A stretch of DNA of 50,126 nt, from positions 1 to 50,126 of the forward strand of contig CACOJS010000012.1 in assembly GCA_902627495.1 (NCBI GenBank), written 5' to 3'. Below, in pieces: positions 17,612-26,793 of the stretch. The notes under the pieces were generated by a model that was not told where the DNA came from, did no database searches, and saw nothing but the letters and a program-made list of their open reading frames with translations. Positions within the stretch are counted from its first letter, which is position 1, and each line of letters starts with the position of its first letter. The DNA is from Hydrogenophilales bacterium. GTDB taxonomy: Bacteria > Pseudomonadota > Gammaproteobacteria > Burkholderiales > Eutrophovitaceae. A program made the position numbers and the translations under genes.

Positions 17612-18646
17612 TCATTTTACCGTCACAGAAGGTGTACCTTTACGTAGCGTACCAATGCTACAAGCAGAAGAAAAACCCCTTTCCTTCAGCAGATTAATCA
17701 CCTTCTCAACTCCACTTTCATCACAGGAAATTAAAAGACCTCCACTGGTTTGAGGGTCACATAAGATATCCTGAACCCAGTAATCCATTGAGCTATTATG
17801 AACCAGTTTCCTGTAGCTATCCCAATTACGTGCGGATGCACCAGTTTTGACTCCCGACATAGCTAGTTCCCTAGCATCACTGATTATCGGAACATCAGCA
17901 ACCTTAATCTCTGCTGAGAGCTGTGACGCCTTACACATTTCCACCAAATGTCCAAGCAAACCGAATCCCGTAACGTCAGTCATAGCATTCACTTCGCAGA
18001 CTTGTGCCAATTCAAATCCCACAGTATTTAATTGCGTAGTGAGATTCAAAAGAAGTTCATATGTACTAGCACTAACAACATTCTTGCCCAAACCAGCAGA
18101 AATAATCCCTACCCCTAAAGGCTTAGTTAAAATTAGTCTATCATTATGCCGTCCATTGCTGTTCATTTTTAAGTTCTTGGGATTTAAAATTCCTAATGCA
18201 ACTAGCCCATAGAATAGTTCTTTAGAGTCTATGGAATGACCACCAGCTATCGGAACCGAGATTTTATTACATATGGCATTAGCCCCCTCTAAAATTTTTC
18301 TAACGTCACTCTCGGAAGTATCATTAACTGGAAACCCTAAAACAGATAGACCCATAATGGGCCTCCCTCCCATAGCGTAAATATCAGAAATAGCATTTAC
18401 AGCTGCTATACGTCCAAATTGATATGGATCATCAACAATCGGGGTGAAAAAATCAGTCGTAGCAACTAGTGCTTGCGTTGCGTTAATACGATAAACTGCT
18501 GCATCATCTGATTCGTCAAGACCAACCAACAAGTCGGGAAACAACTGGGAAGATGGGCTACCCTCCAGCAAACGAGCTAAAATACTCGGGGGAACTTTGC
18601 AACCACAACCCCCTCCTTTTGAAAATTTTATTAGTTTACTTGGCAT
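17612..18646 (-). CDS. selD: Selenide, water dikinase (selenophosphate synthetase)
   Basis: SelD uses ATP to convert selenide to selenophosphate, the selenium donor for selenouridine in tRNA and for selenocysteine. The N-terminal glycine-rich loop is G-G-G-C14-G-C-K17, with the catalytic position held by cysteine, not selenocysteine, and the essential lysine retained. Metal-binding aspartates appear in D-E-S-D-D-A-A-V-Y and the later T-D-F-F-T-P-I-V-D-D. At 344 residues it is of normal length. It is divergent from selU, 75 bases apart. Confidence 0.95.
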   Translation of the reverse strand: MPSKLIKFSKGGGCGCKVPPSILARLLEGSPSSQLFPDLLVGLDESDDAAVYRINATQALVATTDFFTPIVDDPYQFGRIAAVNAISDIYAMGGRPIMGLSVLGFPVNDTSESDVRKILEGANAICNKISVPIAGGHSIDSKELFYGLVALGILNPKNLKMNSNGRHNDRLILTKPLGVGIISAGLGKNVVSASTYELLLNLTTQLNTVGFELAQVCEVNAMTDVTGFGLLGHLVEMCKASQLSAEIKVADVPIISDARELAMSGVKTGASARNWDSYRKLVHNSSMDYWVQDILCDPQTSGGLLISCDESGVEKVINLLKERGFSSACSIGTLRKGTPSVTVK

Positions 18647-18721
18647 GATACTCTAAGTGTTTTTACTTGAACAAAGGGCAAATACAACGAAGCAATTCTG
18701 TAAACAGAATTAGGTGTAAAA

Positions 18722-19771
18722 ATGATAAAATATGTTTCAAACTTACATGAAATAAACAAATTCGACAATGTCATAGACGTGCGTTCTCCTTCTGAATTTA
18801 AACTTGATCACATACCAAACGCCATTAACCTACCCGTCCTAACTGATGATGAGCGTCACCTAATAGGGAAGACCTATACACAAATTTCTACCTTTAAGGC
18901 CAAAACTAAAGGTGCTGCTTTAATTGCCCGAAATATTGCCGACCATATTTCAAAGGAACTGGATAATAAACCAAAATCATGGAAACCGCTTGTTTATTGT
19001 TGGAGAGGTGGCAAACGGAGTAAAGCTATGGCACTAATTTTTAAGGAAATTGGTTGGGATGTAAATATTCTACAAGGAGGCTACAAAGCTTACCGTAGGT
19101 TTGTTAGAGACCAAATTGCCGAGATCAGCTCCAAAGTGTCACTTAAAGTAATTTGTGGCCCAACTGGATCAGGCAAAAGCCTTTTATTGCATTCACTGAG
19201 AAATATAAATTCCCAAATAATTGATCTAGAACAATTGGCTAATCATAGAGGGTCAGTTTTAGGATGGATGCCCAATACGCCTCAAGAATCACAAAAAATG
19301 TTTGAGACTAAGGTTTGGGAAACTCTATCTTCGTTCGATCTCACACAACCAATTTTTGTTGAGTCGGAAAGTAAAAAAATAGGGAATCTACAAATTCCAC
19401 AACCTCTCATAAGCAGAATGTGGGACTCCGATTGTATAGTACTCGAGGCGACTTTAGTTTCAAGAGTTGAGCTATTGATGAATGATTATAAACATTTCTT
19501 GAATGCACCTGAAAAATTAATAACAAGCTTATCACCACTGGTCCGCACTCATGGGGAAAAAACAGTAAATTCATGGGTTAAACTAATTAATCAAAAGAAG
19601 TGGGATATTTTTGTTGAGGAGATATTAAAAACGCATTACGATCCTGCGTACAAAAGATCTATAGAGGGCCACTATAATAGACTTAGTTCTGCTTCGTATC
19701 ACTGTATTAACAAATTTAATAAGGAAACTCTCTCAACCATATCAATCCATATCTCCAATGAAGCTCAGTAA
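18722..19771 (+). CDS. selU: tRNA 2-selenouridine / geranyl-2-thiouridine synthase
   Basis: SelU (MnmH/YbbB) replaces sulfur with selenium at the wobble uridine of tRNA-Lys, -Glu and -Gln, through a geranylated intermediate. The 349-residue product has an N-terminal rhodanese domain with active cysteine C93 in V-Y-C-W-R-G-G-K-R-S, and a C-terminal P-loop domain with C-G-P-T-G-S-G-K-S at about 144-152. Length is close to the 364 residues of Escherichia coli. SelD next door supplies selenophosphate. The next gene starts 15 bases downstream. Confidence 0.95.
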   Translation: MIKYVSNLHEINKFDNVIDVRSPSEFKLDHIPNAINLPVLTDDERHLIGKTYTQISTFKAKTKGAALIARNIADHISKELDNKPKSWKPLVYCWRGGKRSKAMALIFKEIGWDVNILQGGYKAYRRFVRDQIAEISSKVSLKVICGPTGSGKSLLLHSLRNINSQIIDLEQLANHRGSVLGWMPNTPQESQKMFETKVWETLSSFDLTQPIFVESESKKIGNLQIPQPLISRMWDSDCIVLEATLVSRVELLMNDYKHFLNAPEKLITSLSPLVRTHGEKTVNSWVKLINQKKWDIFVEEILKTHYDPAYKRSIEGHYNRLSSASYHCINKFNKETLSTISIHISNEAQ

Positions 19772-19786
19772 TATAAAAAACAAACA

Positions 19787-20659
19787 ATGACAATTGGCTT
19801 AAGAATAAGCGTTCAAACTATTTTTGGGGCTAACCAAGGGGTCCCTCAACTAATAAAATTACTGGAAAAATACTCGGCAAACGCAACCTTCTTTTTTGCC
19901 ATGGGCCCCGACACGAATGCAGTTTCTATCAAGCAACTAAGACAATCCCTATCTTTAAGATATTTCAATTACAAATCAATAAACTATCGGACTATTTTAA
20001 GACGCCAAACTTTCGAAACTGATTGCAAGGATATACTGACGCTAGCGAAAGAAAATGGGTTTGAGATAGGTGTTGATAGGTTTAATAGCACCTCATGGAA
20101 GAACAATGCTCTCTACGCAAGTTCTAATTGGACCGAATTACAAATGCAACGAACCAACTCTATTTTCACAAAACTTAGTGGGGAAGCTCCAAAAGCATCA
20201 TCTGCACCTTTTTGGCAAATGAATCGAGATGCTTATCGATTAAATCAAAGGCTAGGGTATAACTATACGTCTGATACCCGTGGAACACATGCATTCCTTC
20301 CGATATTCGACGGAGAAATCATCTCATGTCCTCAGCTCCCGACTACCTTACCAACAATCCCCGAAATGATTCAAGGAAAGAGAATGGAACCAGACTTTCT
20401 ACTCCAAAGTACCATTGAGCACATGAAAAGTCTTAATCAGTTGATCTATGGTGCTCATGCTGAAATAGAGGGAGGTCCATATTACTCACACTTTGATAAA
20501 CTTTTGCAGCATTGGAGTAACAATAAACATGACGTGGTATCGTTGCAACAATATTTAGAAAGATCAGTAGACAACCTACCAAGACATAACGTTATAACTA
20601 GAAAAATACCTGGCTTCACAAATCCTCTAGCTTATCAAGGTTCGGAATTTCTTGGTTAG
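19787..20659 (+). CDS. ArnD-like polysaccharide-deacetylase-fold protein with lost metal ligands (probable pseudoenzyme)
   Basis: The 290 residues align end to end with ArnD, the deformylase of undecaprenyl-phosphate aminoarabinose: G-L-R-I at the start, A-T-F-F-F-A-M-G-P-D, S-D-T-R-G-T-H-A-F, the P-Q-L-P-T-T-L-P-T strand and Y-G-A-H-A-E-I-E-G. However the first catalytic motif, D-V-D-T in ArnD, reads S-V-Q-T here, and the H-x-W-D-H-H region reads D-R-F-N-S-T. So the base aspartate, the metal aspartate and the metal histidines are all replaced. The frame is intact, which argues for a retained non-catalytic or altered role. No other arn gene is in the window. Start is 15 bases after selU. Confidence 0.8.
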   Translation: MTIGLRISVQTIFGANQGVPQLIKLLEKYSANATFFFAMGPDTNAVSIKQLRQSLSLRYFNYKSINYRTILRRQTFETDCKDILTLAKENGFEIGVDRFNSTSWKNNALYASSNWTELQMQRTNSIFTKLSGEAPKASSAPFWQMNRDAYRLNQRLGYNYTSDTRGTHAFLPIFDGEIISCPQLPTTLPTIPEMIQGKRMEPDFLLQSTIEHMKSLNQLIYGAHAEIEGGPYYSHFDKLLQHWSNNKHDVVSLQQYLERSVDNLPRHNVITRKIPGFTNPLAYQGSEFLG

Positions 20660-20707
20660 TTTGGATTTATAATTTATAGAGCAGTTCATGTTAAAGAAAG
20701 GAAAAAA

Positions 20708-21175
20708 ATGACAACATCACTAGTAGGACTCAAAGTGCCTGAATTTTCTGCACCCTCCTCCAACGGGGAAACTTTTAATTTGCATGATTTCACAGGTAAT
20801 CCCCTAGTCTTATTTTTTTATCCAAAAGATAATACCCCAGGTTGCACGGCTGAAAGCATTCAGTTTACCAAATTACACAAACATTTTTTAAAATACCGTT
20901 GCGAGATCATTGGAATATCTAAGGACTCGATTGAATCTCACAAAAAATTCATAAAAAAATATAAATTATCTTTTGATCTAATTTCTGATGAATCTGGAGA
21001 AGTCTGTCAGATGTTTGGTGTTATGAAAATGAAGAATATGTACGGTAGAAAATACCTTGGCATCGAAAGAAGCACCTTCTTAATAAATGAAAAGGGTATT
21101 GTATCGTCTGAGTGGAGGAAAGTTAAGGTGCCAGATCATGCAGAACAGGTTTTACAGATGGTTGCTTCCTTGTGA
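20708..21175 (+). CDS. bcp: Thioredoxin-dependent peroxiredoxin, BCP/PrxQ family
   Basis: The 155-residue product has the PrxQ active site Y-P-K-D-N-T-P-G-C46-T, with C46 the peroxidatic cysteine. It reduces hydrogen and lipid peroxides with electrons from thioredoxin. The resolving cysteine that Escherichia coli Bcp has five residues later is absent (S-I-Q-F there). Other cysteines in K-Y-R-C and E-V-C-Q-M-F could take that role or the enzyme could be 1-Cys. It is preceded by GAAAGGAAAAAA. The PhoH gene follows after about 90 bases, a pairing common in Gammaproteobacteria. Confidence 0.94.
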   Translation: MTTSLVGLKVPEFSAPSSNGETFNLHDFTGNPLVLFFYPKDNTPGCTAESIQFTKLHKHFLKYRCEIIGISKDSIESHKKFIKKYKLSFDLISDESGEVCQMFGVMKMKNMYGRKYLGIERSTFLINEKGIVSSEWRKVKVPDHAEQVLQMVASL

Positions 21176-21266
21176 GCAACTTGCGATATTTTTTTGTGTC
21201 GAAGGATGCATGCTTTTGTCAAGGCTTACTAATGATTAGTGCAAACATAAAATATATGGGGGTGGA

Positions 21267-22682
21267 ATGAATCAAAAACAAAAAAAACTTAAACCAATAC
21301 CAAAGTTATTTGTTTTGGATACCAACGTTCTTTTCCATGATCCCAAAAGCCTGTTCAAATTTATCGATAATGATATTTATTTATCAATTCACACGCTTGA
21401 AGATTTAGATAATAATAAAAAGGGAATGTCAGAAACTGCACGTAATGCACGTGAAGCCAGTAGAATTTTAGATAATCTAATTCGTCAATATTCCGGCAAA
21501 TTAGAGAATGGAATTCCATTAAAAGATAACAGCGAAAATGTGTTATTAGCTGGAAGATTATTCCTCCAAGGCGAGCCTATTAAACCGAATTTCACTAGTA
21601 CGATACCTCTTGAGAAGGATGGTAACCAAGTAATATTTTTGGTTAAAGATTTACGAGAAAGACATCCGGATCGAACTGTTGTGCTGGTCACAAAAGATGT
21701 AAACATGCGCATTAAAGCCAAGGTCCTGGGTATAGATACACAAGACTATGATAATGATAAGGTATTTAACAGTTTTGAAAGACTTAGAAGTGGTATACAA
21801 GTGCTCCCACCAAATTTCAAAGTCAATCATGAAAGTCAACTATATAACTCTCGAAAAGACGGATTCATCTACTATAATCTCAAAAATATTAATAGTCGAT
21901 ATAAGTACTTACCGAATCAGTTCCTTTGTGATGAGACAGAGCATACCCTAGCATTCCAGGTGCATTCGGTATCAAAAGATAATATCGTATTACGGTCGAT
22001 ACACAACTACCTAGATCCAAAATCATCTATCTGGGGTATTTATGCCAAAAATAAGGAGCAAAACTTTGCTCTCAACTTGCTGATGGATCCTAATATCCAC
22101 CTTGTTAGCCTGGTTGGAGCGGCAGGCACAGGTAAGACCCTCCTAACTCTCGCAGCGGGATTAGCTCAAACACTGGAAGCCAAAAAGTTTTCGGAAATAA
22201 TAATCACAAGAAATACCATACCGATAGGTGAGGATATTGGATTCCTCCCTGGATCAGAGGAAGAAAAGATGAATCCATGGATGGGAGCAATTGAGGATAA
22301 TTTGGAAGTGCTAAATAACACAACTCAAGCTTCAGGTCAGTGGGGTCGTGCCGCCACACAAGATTTCTTGTTCTCAAAAGTAACCATAAAATCCTTGAAT
22401 TTTATGAGGGGTAGAACTTTTACAAATAAATTTCTAATTATTGACGAAGCCCAAAATCTGTCGCCGCAACAGCTGAAAACACTAATCACCCGAGCAGGGC
22501 AAGGAACTAAGGTCATTTGTTTAGGAAACACTCTACAGATAGATTCGCCTTTTTTAACAGAGGATAGCTCTGGCTTAACCTACGTGGTTGATAAGTTCAA
22601 GGATTGGGAAGGGGCTGGTCACATAAGATTGACACAAGGCGAACGATCAGAACTCGCTGATTATGCGATCCATAACCTTTGA
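21267..22682 (+). CDS. PhoH-family protein with N-terminal PIN domain (PhoH2-like)
   Basis: The 471-residue product joins a PIN ribonuclease domain (about 12-145; F-V-L-D18-T-N and later D-R-T-V-V-L-V-T-K-D) with a C-terminal PhoH ATPase. The Walker A is G-A-A-G-T-G-K-T, near residue 290, and Walker B is F-L-I-I-D-E-A-Q-N. PhoH2 proteins are ATP-dependent RNA helicases/ribonucleases. An RBS (GGGGGTGG) precedes the ATG. It converges with dnaB with 26 bases between stops. Confidence 0.92.
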   Translation: MNQKQKKLKPIPKLFVLDTNVLFHDPKSLFKFIDNDIYLSIHTLEDLDNNKKGMSETARNAREASRILDNLIRQYSGKLENGIPLKDNSENVLLAGRLFLQGEPIKPNFTSTIPLEKDGNQVIFLVKDLRERHPDRTVVLVTKDVNMRIKAKVLGIDTQDYDNDKVFNSFERLRSGIQVLPPNFKVNHESQLYNSRKDGFIYYNLKNINSRYKYLPNQFLCDETEHTLAFQVHSVSKDNIVLRSIHNYLDPKSSIWGIYAKNKEQNFALNLLMDPNIHLVSLVGAAGTGKTLLTLAAGLAQTLEAKKFSEIIITRNTIPIGEDIGFLPGSEEEKMNPWMGAIEDNLEVLNNTTQASGQWGRAATQDFLFSKVTIKSLNFMRGRTFTNKFLIIDEAQNLSPQQLKTLITRAGQGTKVICLGNTLQIDSPFLTEDSSGLTYVVDKFKDWEGAGHIRLTQGERSELADYAIHNL

Positions 22683-22708
22683 ATGAAAGTCGCCCAAAAC
22701 AATATAAC

Positions 22709-24094
22709 CTAAAATTTATTGTCGCTAATATGGTTCGCAAATCGTGTATATTCACCTTGAAATGTTAAGATTACTTGTCCAGTTGGCCCATTTCGTTGTT
22801 TCGCAACTATAATCTCAGCTGTTCCCGCATCCGGAGTGTCAGGATTGTATACCTCATCTCTATATATAAAAAGGATTACATCCGCATCCTGTTCTATGGC
22901 TCCCGACTCCCTAAGATCGGCCATGACTGGTCGTTTATTAGGCCTCTGTTCCACCGATCTATTCAATTGAGACAGTGCTACTACCGGTACCTGCAACTCC
23001 TTAGCAAGAGCTTTTAGGGCTCGAGAAATTTCAGATATTTCAGTGGCTCTATTTTCTCCCGCAGAGGGAGATGACATCAATTGAAGGTAATCAACGATGA
23101 TCAAACCCAACTTTTTGTATTCCCTGTGCAATCTTCGGGCTCTAGCTCTCAACTCAAGTGCATTCAAAGCGGCAGTTTCATCAATTTGGATTGGAGCTTT
23201 TGTAAGCTTAACCACAGGATCAGTAAATCTCCCCCATTCTTCGACAGTAAGTCTGCCCGTTCGTAATTTATGCTGGTCAAATCGCCCCATAGAACCCAAG
23301 GTCCTCATTACTAATTGGGAAGCTGACATTTCCATAGAAAAAATACCCACCGGCAGGCCAGACTCAACAGCAACATATTCAGCTATATTAAGAGCTAAAG
23401 CGGTTTTACCCATAGAAGGCCTACCAGCAATAATGACCAGATCTCCCTCCTGAAAACCCGCTGTCATTTTGTCAAGATCAGCAAACCCTGTCGGTACTCC
23501 AGTTATATGAGACGGGTTTTCTTGGTTATAAAGAATCTCTACCTTTTCAACCACCTCAGTGATAACTGGCTCAAGCTTTGAAAACCCAGTATTAATTTTC
23601 GTCCCCTGCTCAGTGATTGAAAAGATCTGAGCTTCTGCCTCATCTACTAACTGTGCAGCTGCCTTACCCATCGGGCTGTATGAGGAATCTACAATTTGGT
23701 TTGCAACTGAGGCTAAATTACGCAATATTGATTTTTCTCTAACTATCTCCGCATACCTTTTAGTATTTTCACTGGATGGTGTGTTCTGTACAAGCAAACC
23801 AAGATAACTCAATCCACCAACGCCCTCAAGCTCGCCGCTACTCTCTAGACTCTCCGATACCGTAATAGCATCGGCAGCCTGATTATTGTCTATTAAAAGA
23901 CTAATATGACGGAAAATTAACCTGTGGTCTTTTCTATAAAATTGATTTTCATTTATAAGATCTGCAACCTTAATCCAAACATCATTATCCAGCAAAATTC
24001 CACCTAAAACCGCTTGCTCAGCCTCAATAGAATGGGGGGGCAATTTAATAAGGTTTAAATCATCAGTAGCTGTCTTTTGACCAGTCTGTGTCAT
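22709..24094 (-). CDS. dnaB: Replicative DNA helicase DnaB
   Basis: DnaB is the hexameric 5'-to-3' helicase of the replication fork. The 461-residue product has the N-terminal domain (P-P-H-S-I-E-A-E-Q-A-V-L-G, 19-31), a linker, and the RecA-like core with Walker A G-R-P-S-M-G-K-T (224-231), Walker B-like L-I-I-V-D-Y-L-Q-L, and S-Q-L-N-R-S-V-E-x-R. It follows rplI on the same strand after 87 bases, the common gammaproteobacterial order. No intein or insertion is visible. Confidence 0.97.
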   Translation of the reverse strand: MTQTGQKTATDDLNLIKLPPHSIEAEQAVLGGILLDNDVWIKVADLINENQFYRKDHRLIFRHISLLIDNNQAADAITVSESLESSGELEGVGGLSYLGLLVQNTPSSENTKRYAEIVREKSILRNLASVANQIVDSSYSPMGKAAAQLVDEAEAQIFSITEQGTKINTGFSKLEPVITEVVEKVEILYNQENPSHITGVPTGFADLDKMTAGFQEGDLVIIAGRPSMGKTALALNIAEYVAVESGLPVGIFSMEMSASQLVMRTLGSMGRFDQHKLRTGRLTVEEWGRFTDPVVKLTKAPIQIDETAALNALELRARARRLHREYKKLGLIIVDYLQLMSSPSAGENRATEISEISRALKALAKELQVPVVALSQLNRSVEQRPNKRPVMADLRESGAIEQDADVILFIYRDEVYNPDTPDAGTAEIIVAKQRNGPTGQVILTFQGEYTRFANHISDNKF

Positions 24095-24181
24095 ACCCTT
24101 ACCATTTTGTTGATGTGAAACAATGCCTTTTATAGTCTATCTTGAACGGCCTACTACAATACCAAAAGTTACAACGATTTA

Positions 24182-24628
24182 TTAATCACTATTGACTGAA
24201 ACTTTTATTTCTACCGAGACGTCAGGATGCAAGTATATTGTAACAGGGTGCTCACCAATTTGTTTTATAGGACCATGTGGTAACTGAATGAGAGATTTCT
24301 GGATATCATGCCCCTCCGACTTAAGCAGCGAAGCGATATCATGATTGGTCACAGAACCAAAGAGCCTCCCCTCAACACTAGCCTGTTCAGAGACCTTCAG
24401 AACGAGCCCATCCATGGATTGTGCTTTGGATTGAGCATCTTGGAGAATTTGTTCTGCTTGAACTTCAAGTTCTTTCCGTCTCTCTTCGAACACCGCCTTA
24501 TTGGCCTTGGTAGCTCTTTGAGCTTTTCCCGCCGGGATTAAAAAATTCCGTGCATACCCATCTTTAACTTGAACTATATCTCCCAACTGCCCAAGATTTT
24601 GAATTTTTTCTAATAATATAACTTCCAT
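24182..24628 (-). CDS. rplI: 50S ribosomal protein L9
   Basis: L9 binds 23S rRNA near the L1 stalk and helps keep reading frame. The 148-residue product has the invariant start M-E-V-I-L-L-E-K-I-x-N-L-G-x-L-G, then D-G-Y-A-R-N-F-L-I-P, the long connecting helix, and the C-terminal domain with G-R-L-F-G-S-V-T. Length equals that of Escherichia coli L9 (149). It is 14 bases downstream of rpsR. Confidence 0.97.
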   Translation of the reverse strand: MEVILLEKIQNLGQLGDIVQVKDGYARNFLIPAGKAQRATKANKAVFEERRKELEVQAEQILQDAQSKAQSMDGLVLKVSEQASVEGRLFGSVTNHDIASLLKSEGHDIQKSLIQLPHGPIKQIGEHPVTIYLHPDVSVEIKVSVNSD

Positions 24629-24642
24629 GTCATGTATCTCGC

Positions 24643-24918
24643 TTAATGAAGATCTGTGTAAGGCAAAAGAGCCAGAAACCGAGCTCTTTTTATTGCAACC
24701 GAAAGTTGTCGCTGATATTTTGCTTTAGTACCAGTAATCCTTGCTGGAATAATTTTTCCGTTTTCATTTATAAAATCTTTGAGCAAATCAACATCTTTGT
24801 AGTCAACCCAATCAATTCTCTCTGCTGTGAATCGACAAAATTTTCTCCGTTTAAATAGCGGTTTCGAGAAATTCTTTTTTTCTTTTCCCTTACGAACATT
24901 TTTTCTTATAAAAGCCAT
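24643..24918 (-). CDS. rpsR: 30S ribosomal protein S18
   Basis: S18 pairs with S6 on the platform of the small subunit. The 91-residue product contains the family core [27 protein letters not shown] and A-I-K-R-A-R-x-L-A-L-L-P-Y. Compared with the 75 residues of Escherichia coli, it has a basic N-terminal extension of about 16 residues (many K). The ATG at the stated start has AGGAAATG context (GAGGAAATGAAATGG), so the long form is favoured. No priB lies between rpsF and rpsR. Confidence 0.96.
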   Translation of the reverse strand: MAFIRKNVRKGKEKKNFSKPLFKRRKFCRFTAERIDWVDYKDVDLLKDFINENGKIIPARITGTKAKYQRQLSVAIKRARFLALLPYTDLH

Positions 24919-24957
24919 TTCATTTCCTCAACTTTTCTATTATTCTTCATGCCAATT

Positions 24958-25488
24958 CTATTTCATATCCTGATCACTAGGAATCTCATCTTCTGCAATG
25001 TGATCACTGGAGCTATCCTTTTCTTTTTCCTCCAATTGGGAAGATGACGGTAGACTGGACGGATCTGGAGATGTTAGCTCAGTATTCTCTACTTGAATTT
25101 CTTCAGAAGGAGCATCATCATTCCCGTCACCTGCCGAAACAGCCTTCGCCCCAATCAATTGCTTGGTCTTGTCCTCTTTCATCATTGGTGACGGTTTCAA
25201 AACCGCAGCTTTTCTATTAATGATAAGGTTACGAATTACAGCATCATTAAATTTGAAAGAAGTCTCCAGTTCTTGGAGCACCTTCCCTTCGCATTCAACA
25301 TTCATGAGAATAAAATGGGCTTTATGGATTTTGTTTATGGGATAGGCTAACTGCCTTCGGCCCCAATCCTCAAGCCGATGAACCTTGCCGTTACTACCTG
25401 TCACAATCGATGTGTAACGATCAATCATAGCTGGCACCTGTTCGCTTTGATCAGGATGCACGATAAAAACGATTTCATAGTGTTTCAT
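24958..25488 (-). CDS. rpsF: 30S ribosomal protein S6 with long acidic C-terminal extension
   Basis: Residues 1-100 are a normal S6 fold ([26 protein letters not shown]). The protein then continues to 176 residues, about 45 longer than the Escherichia coli form (131), with a disordered tail rich in D, E and S. Acidic tails that receive extra glutamates by RimK are known for S6; whether this tail is modified is unknown. It is the first gene of the ribosomal operon and is preceded by a good sigma-70-type promoter. Confidence 0.96.
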   Translation of the reverse strand: MKHYEIVFIVHPDQSEQVPAMIDRYTSIVTGSNGKVHRLEDWGRRQLAYPINKIHKAHFILMNVECEGKVLQELETSFKFNDAVIRNLIINRKAAVLKPSPMMKEDKTKQLIGAKAVSAGDGNDDAPSEEIQVENTELTSPDPSSLPSSSQLEEKEKDSSSDHIAEDEIPSDQDMK

Positions 25489-25569
25489 TAAAAACTCCCT
25501 TCTGGTTAATCATCTACCTAAACCGCAGACAACAGCCCTAAACGTCTAGCCTAGAGCAAGGTGCTGGAA

Positions 25570-25597
25570 ATTGTACCGTATTTTTGCATTTATTCAA
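25570..25597 (-). promoter_or_regulatory. Sigma-70-type promoter of the rpsF-rpsR-rplI operon
   Basis: On the minus strand TTGAAT (25592-25597) and TACAAT (25570-25575) are separated by 16 bases. Each differs from the consensus hexamer by one or two bases. Transcription would begin about 75 bases before the rpsF start, leaving room for a leader; an S6-S18 autoregulatory structure is possible there but I could not establish it. Confidence 0.55.
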
Positions 25598-25728
25598 GCA
25601 ATTAATCAACCAAAGAGGGAGCATTTTAATATTAAGATAAATCCTCACAAATACTTATTTTATAATCCGTTTACTTGCTATAATACATACCGAAATGGCA
25701 TGTACTCATAACTAAACTTCTATAGACA

Positions 25729-26688
25729 ATGAACTTGATTAGATTATATGACTGGTTTGAAAAAGCTTCTCGCCTCATTTTTTTTATTTTATCACTGACT
25801 TTTTGGACCCATCCTGCTTTCTCACAACTGGATGATACTCTTGAAAAAGGTCTTCTGGCACTCAAACAGGGACAGTATGAGGCATCCTTAGAGTATCTGG
25901 GAGTTGCGGCTACCAACCAAAATGCTGAAGCCCAATACACGCTCGGCTTAATATTTAGGTCAGGCATTGGGGTACAACGTGATTTTAGTACAGCGTTGCG
26001 ATGGTTTGAAGCCGCAGGCAACAACAACCACTCCATGGCTCAGTTCATCTCTAGCTGGATGTATCGGACAGGATCAGGGACGGAGGAAAATAAAGAAAAA
26101 TCTTTCGAATGGATGCTGCGTGCTGCTGAAAACGACTTCACACAAGCAAGACTTGAGGTGGGATGGATGTATGCAACCGGATCTGGAGTCGAATTAAATC
26201 CAGAAAAATCTTTTTATTGGTATAATATAGCCGCAGAAGATGGAGATAGAGAGGCTCAGTATCAACTGGGATTGATTTACAACGCAGGACACGGTGTCGA
26301 AAAAAACCATCAAAAAGCTTTGCAATGGCTAACAAAGTCTGCCACTCAAAATTACCCAAGTGCACAATATGTGGTTGGCTTGATGTACAGCGTAGGAAGG
26401 GGTGCTCCTCAAAACTTTGAGAAAGCATTAGATTGGTACCTCGATGCCGCAGAGCAAGGTAACACAAAAGCACAAGTGAATCTTGGTTTAATGTACTACA
26501 CTGGAAGAGGCGTTGACAAAGATCAGGTTGAGGCACACAAATGGCTGACAATAGCGGAAATTAGTGATCATGAATCAGCCAAGACCAACCGTCAGTTAAT
26601 TGAAAGACAAATGACAGATAATGAAATTGCCGAATCTCTAAAACGAGTTACCGACTGGTTCAAAGAATATAATAAGAAACTTTCTTAG
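25729..26688 (+). CDS. Exported Sel1-like repeat protein
   Basis: The 319-residue product begins with a signal sequence (about residues 12-34; F-F-I-L-S-L-T-F-W-T-H-P-A-F-S). The mature protein has about six Sel1 repeats of 36 residues, each close to A-Q-Y-x-L-G-x-x-Y-x-x-G-x-G-V-x-x-[ND]-x-x-K-A-x-x-W. They begin near residues 64, 100, 136, 172, 208 and 244. It ends with a short helix. Sel1 proteins are scaffolds for envelope, adhesion or cell-wall processes; there is no partner here to define the role. It is divergent from rpsF across a 240-base gap. Confidence 0.87.
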   Translation: MNLIRLYDWFEKASRLIFFILSLTFWTHPAFSQLDDTLEKGLLALKQGQYEASLEYLGVAATNQNAEAQYTLGLIFRSGIGVQRDFSTALRWFEAAGNNNHSMAQFISSWMYRTGSGTEENKEKSFEWMLRAAENDFTQARLEVGWMYATGSGVELNPEKSFYWYNIAAEDGDREAQYQLGLIYNAGHGVEKNHQKALQWLTKSATQNYPSAQYVVGLMYSVGRGAPQNFEKALDWYLDAAEQGNTKAQVNLGLMYYTGRGVDKDQVEAHKWLTIAEISDHESAKTNRQLIERQMTDNEIAESLKRVTDWFKEYNKKLS

Positions 26689-26793
26689 CGGCACAGATCA
26701 GGTGAATCTATGTAGTATGAAGGGCAGCTCACAAGCAATGATATTTATCTCGCTAATAGTTACGTCATTAACAACACGATTCTATAGAAAAAA

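Noticed and set aside
24919..24957. A hidden priB or small gene between rpsF and rpsR
   Set aside because: The gap is 39 bases and holds only the rpsR translation signals.
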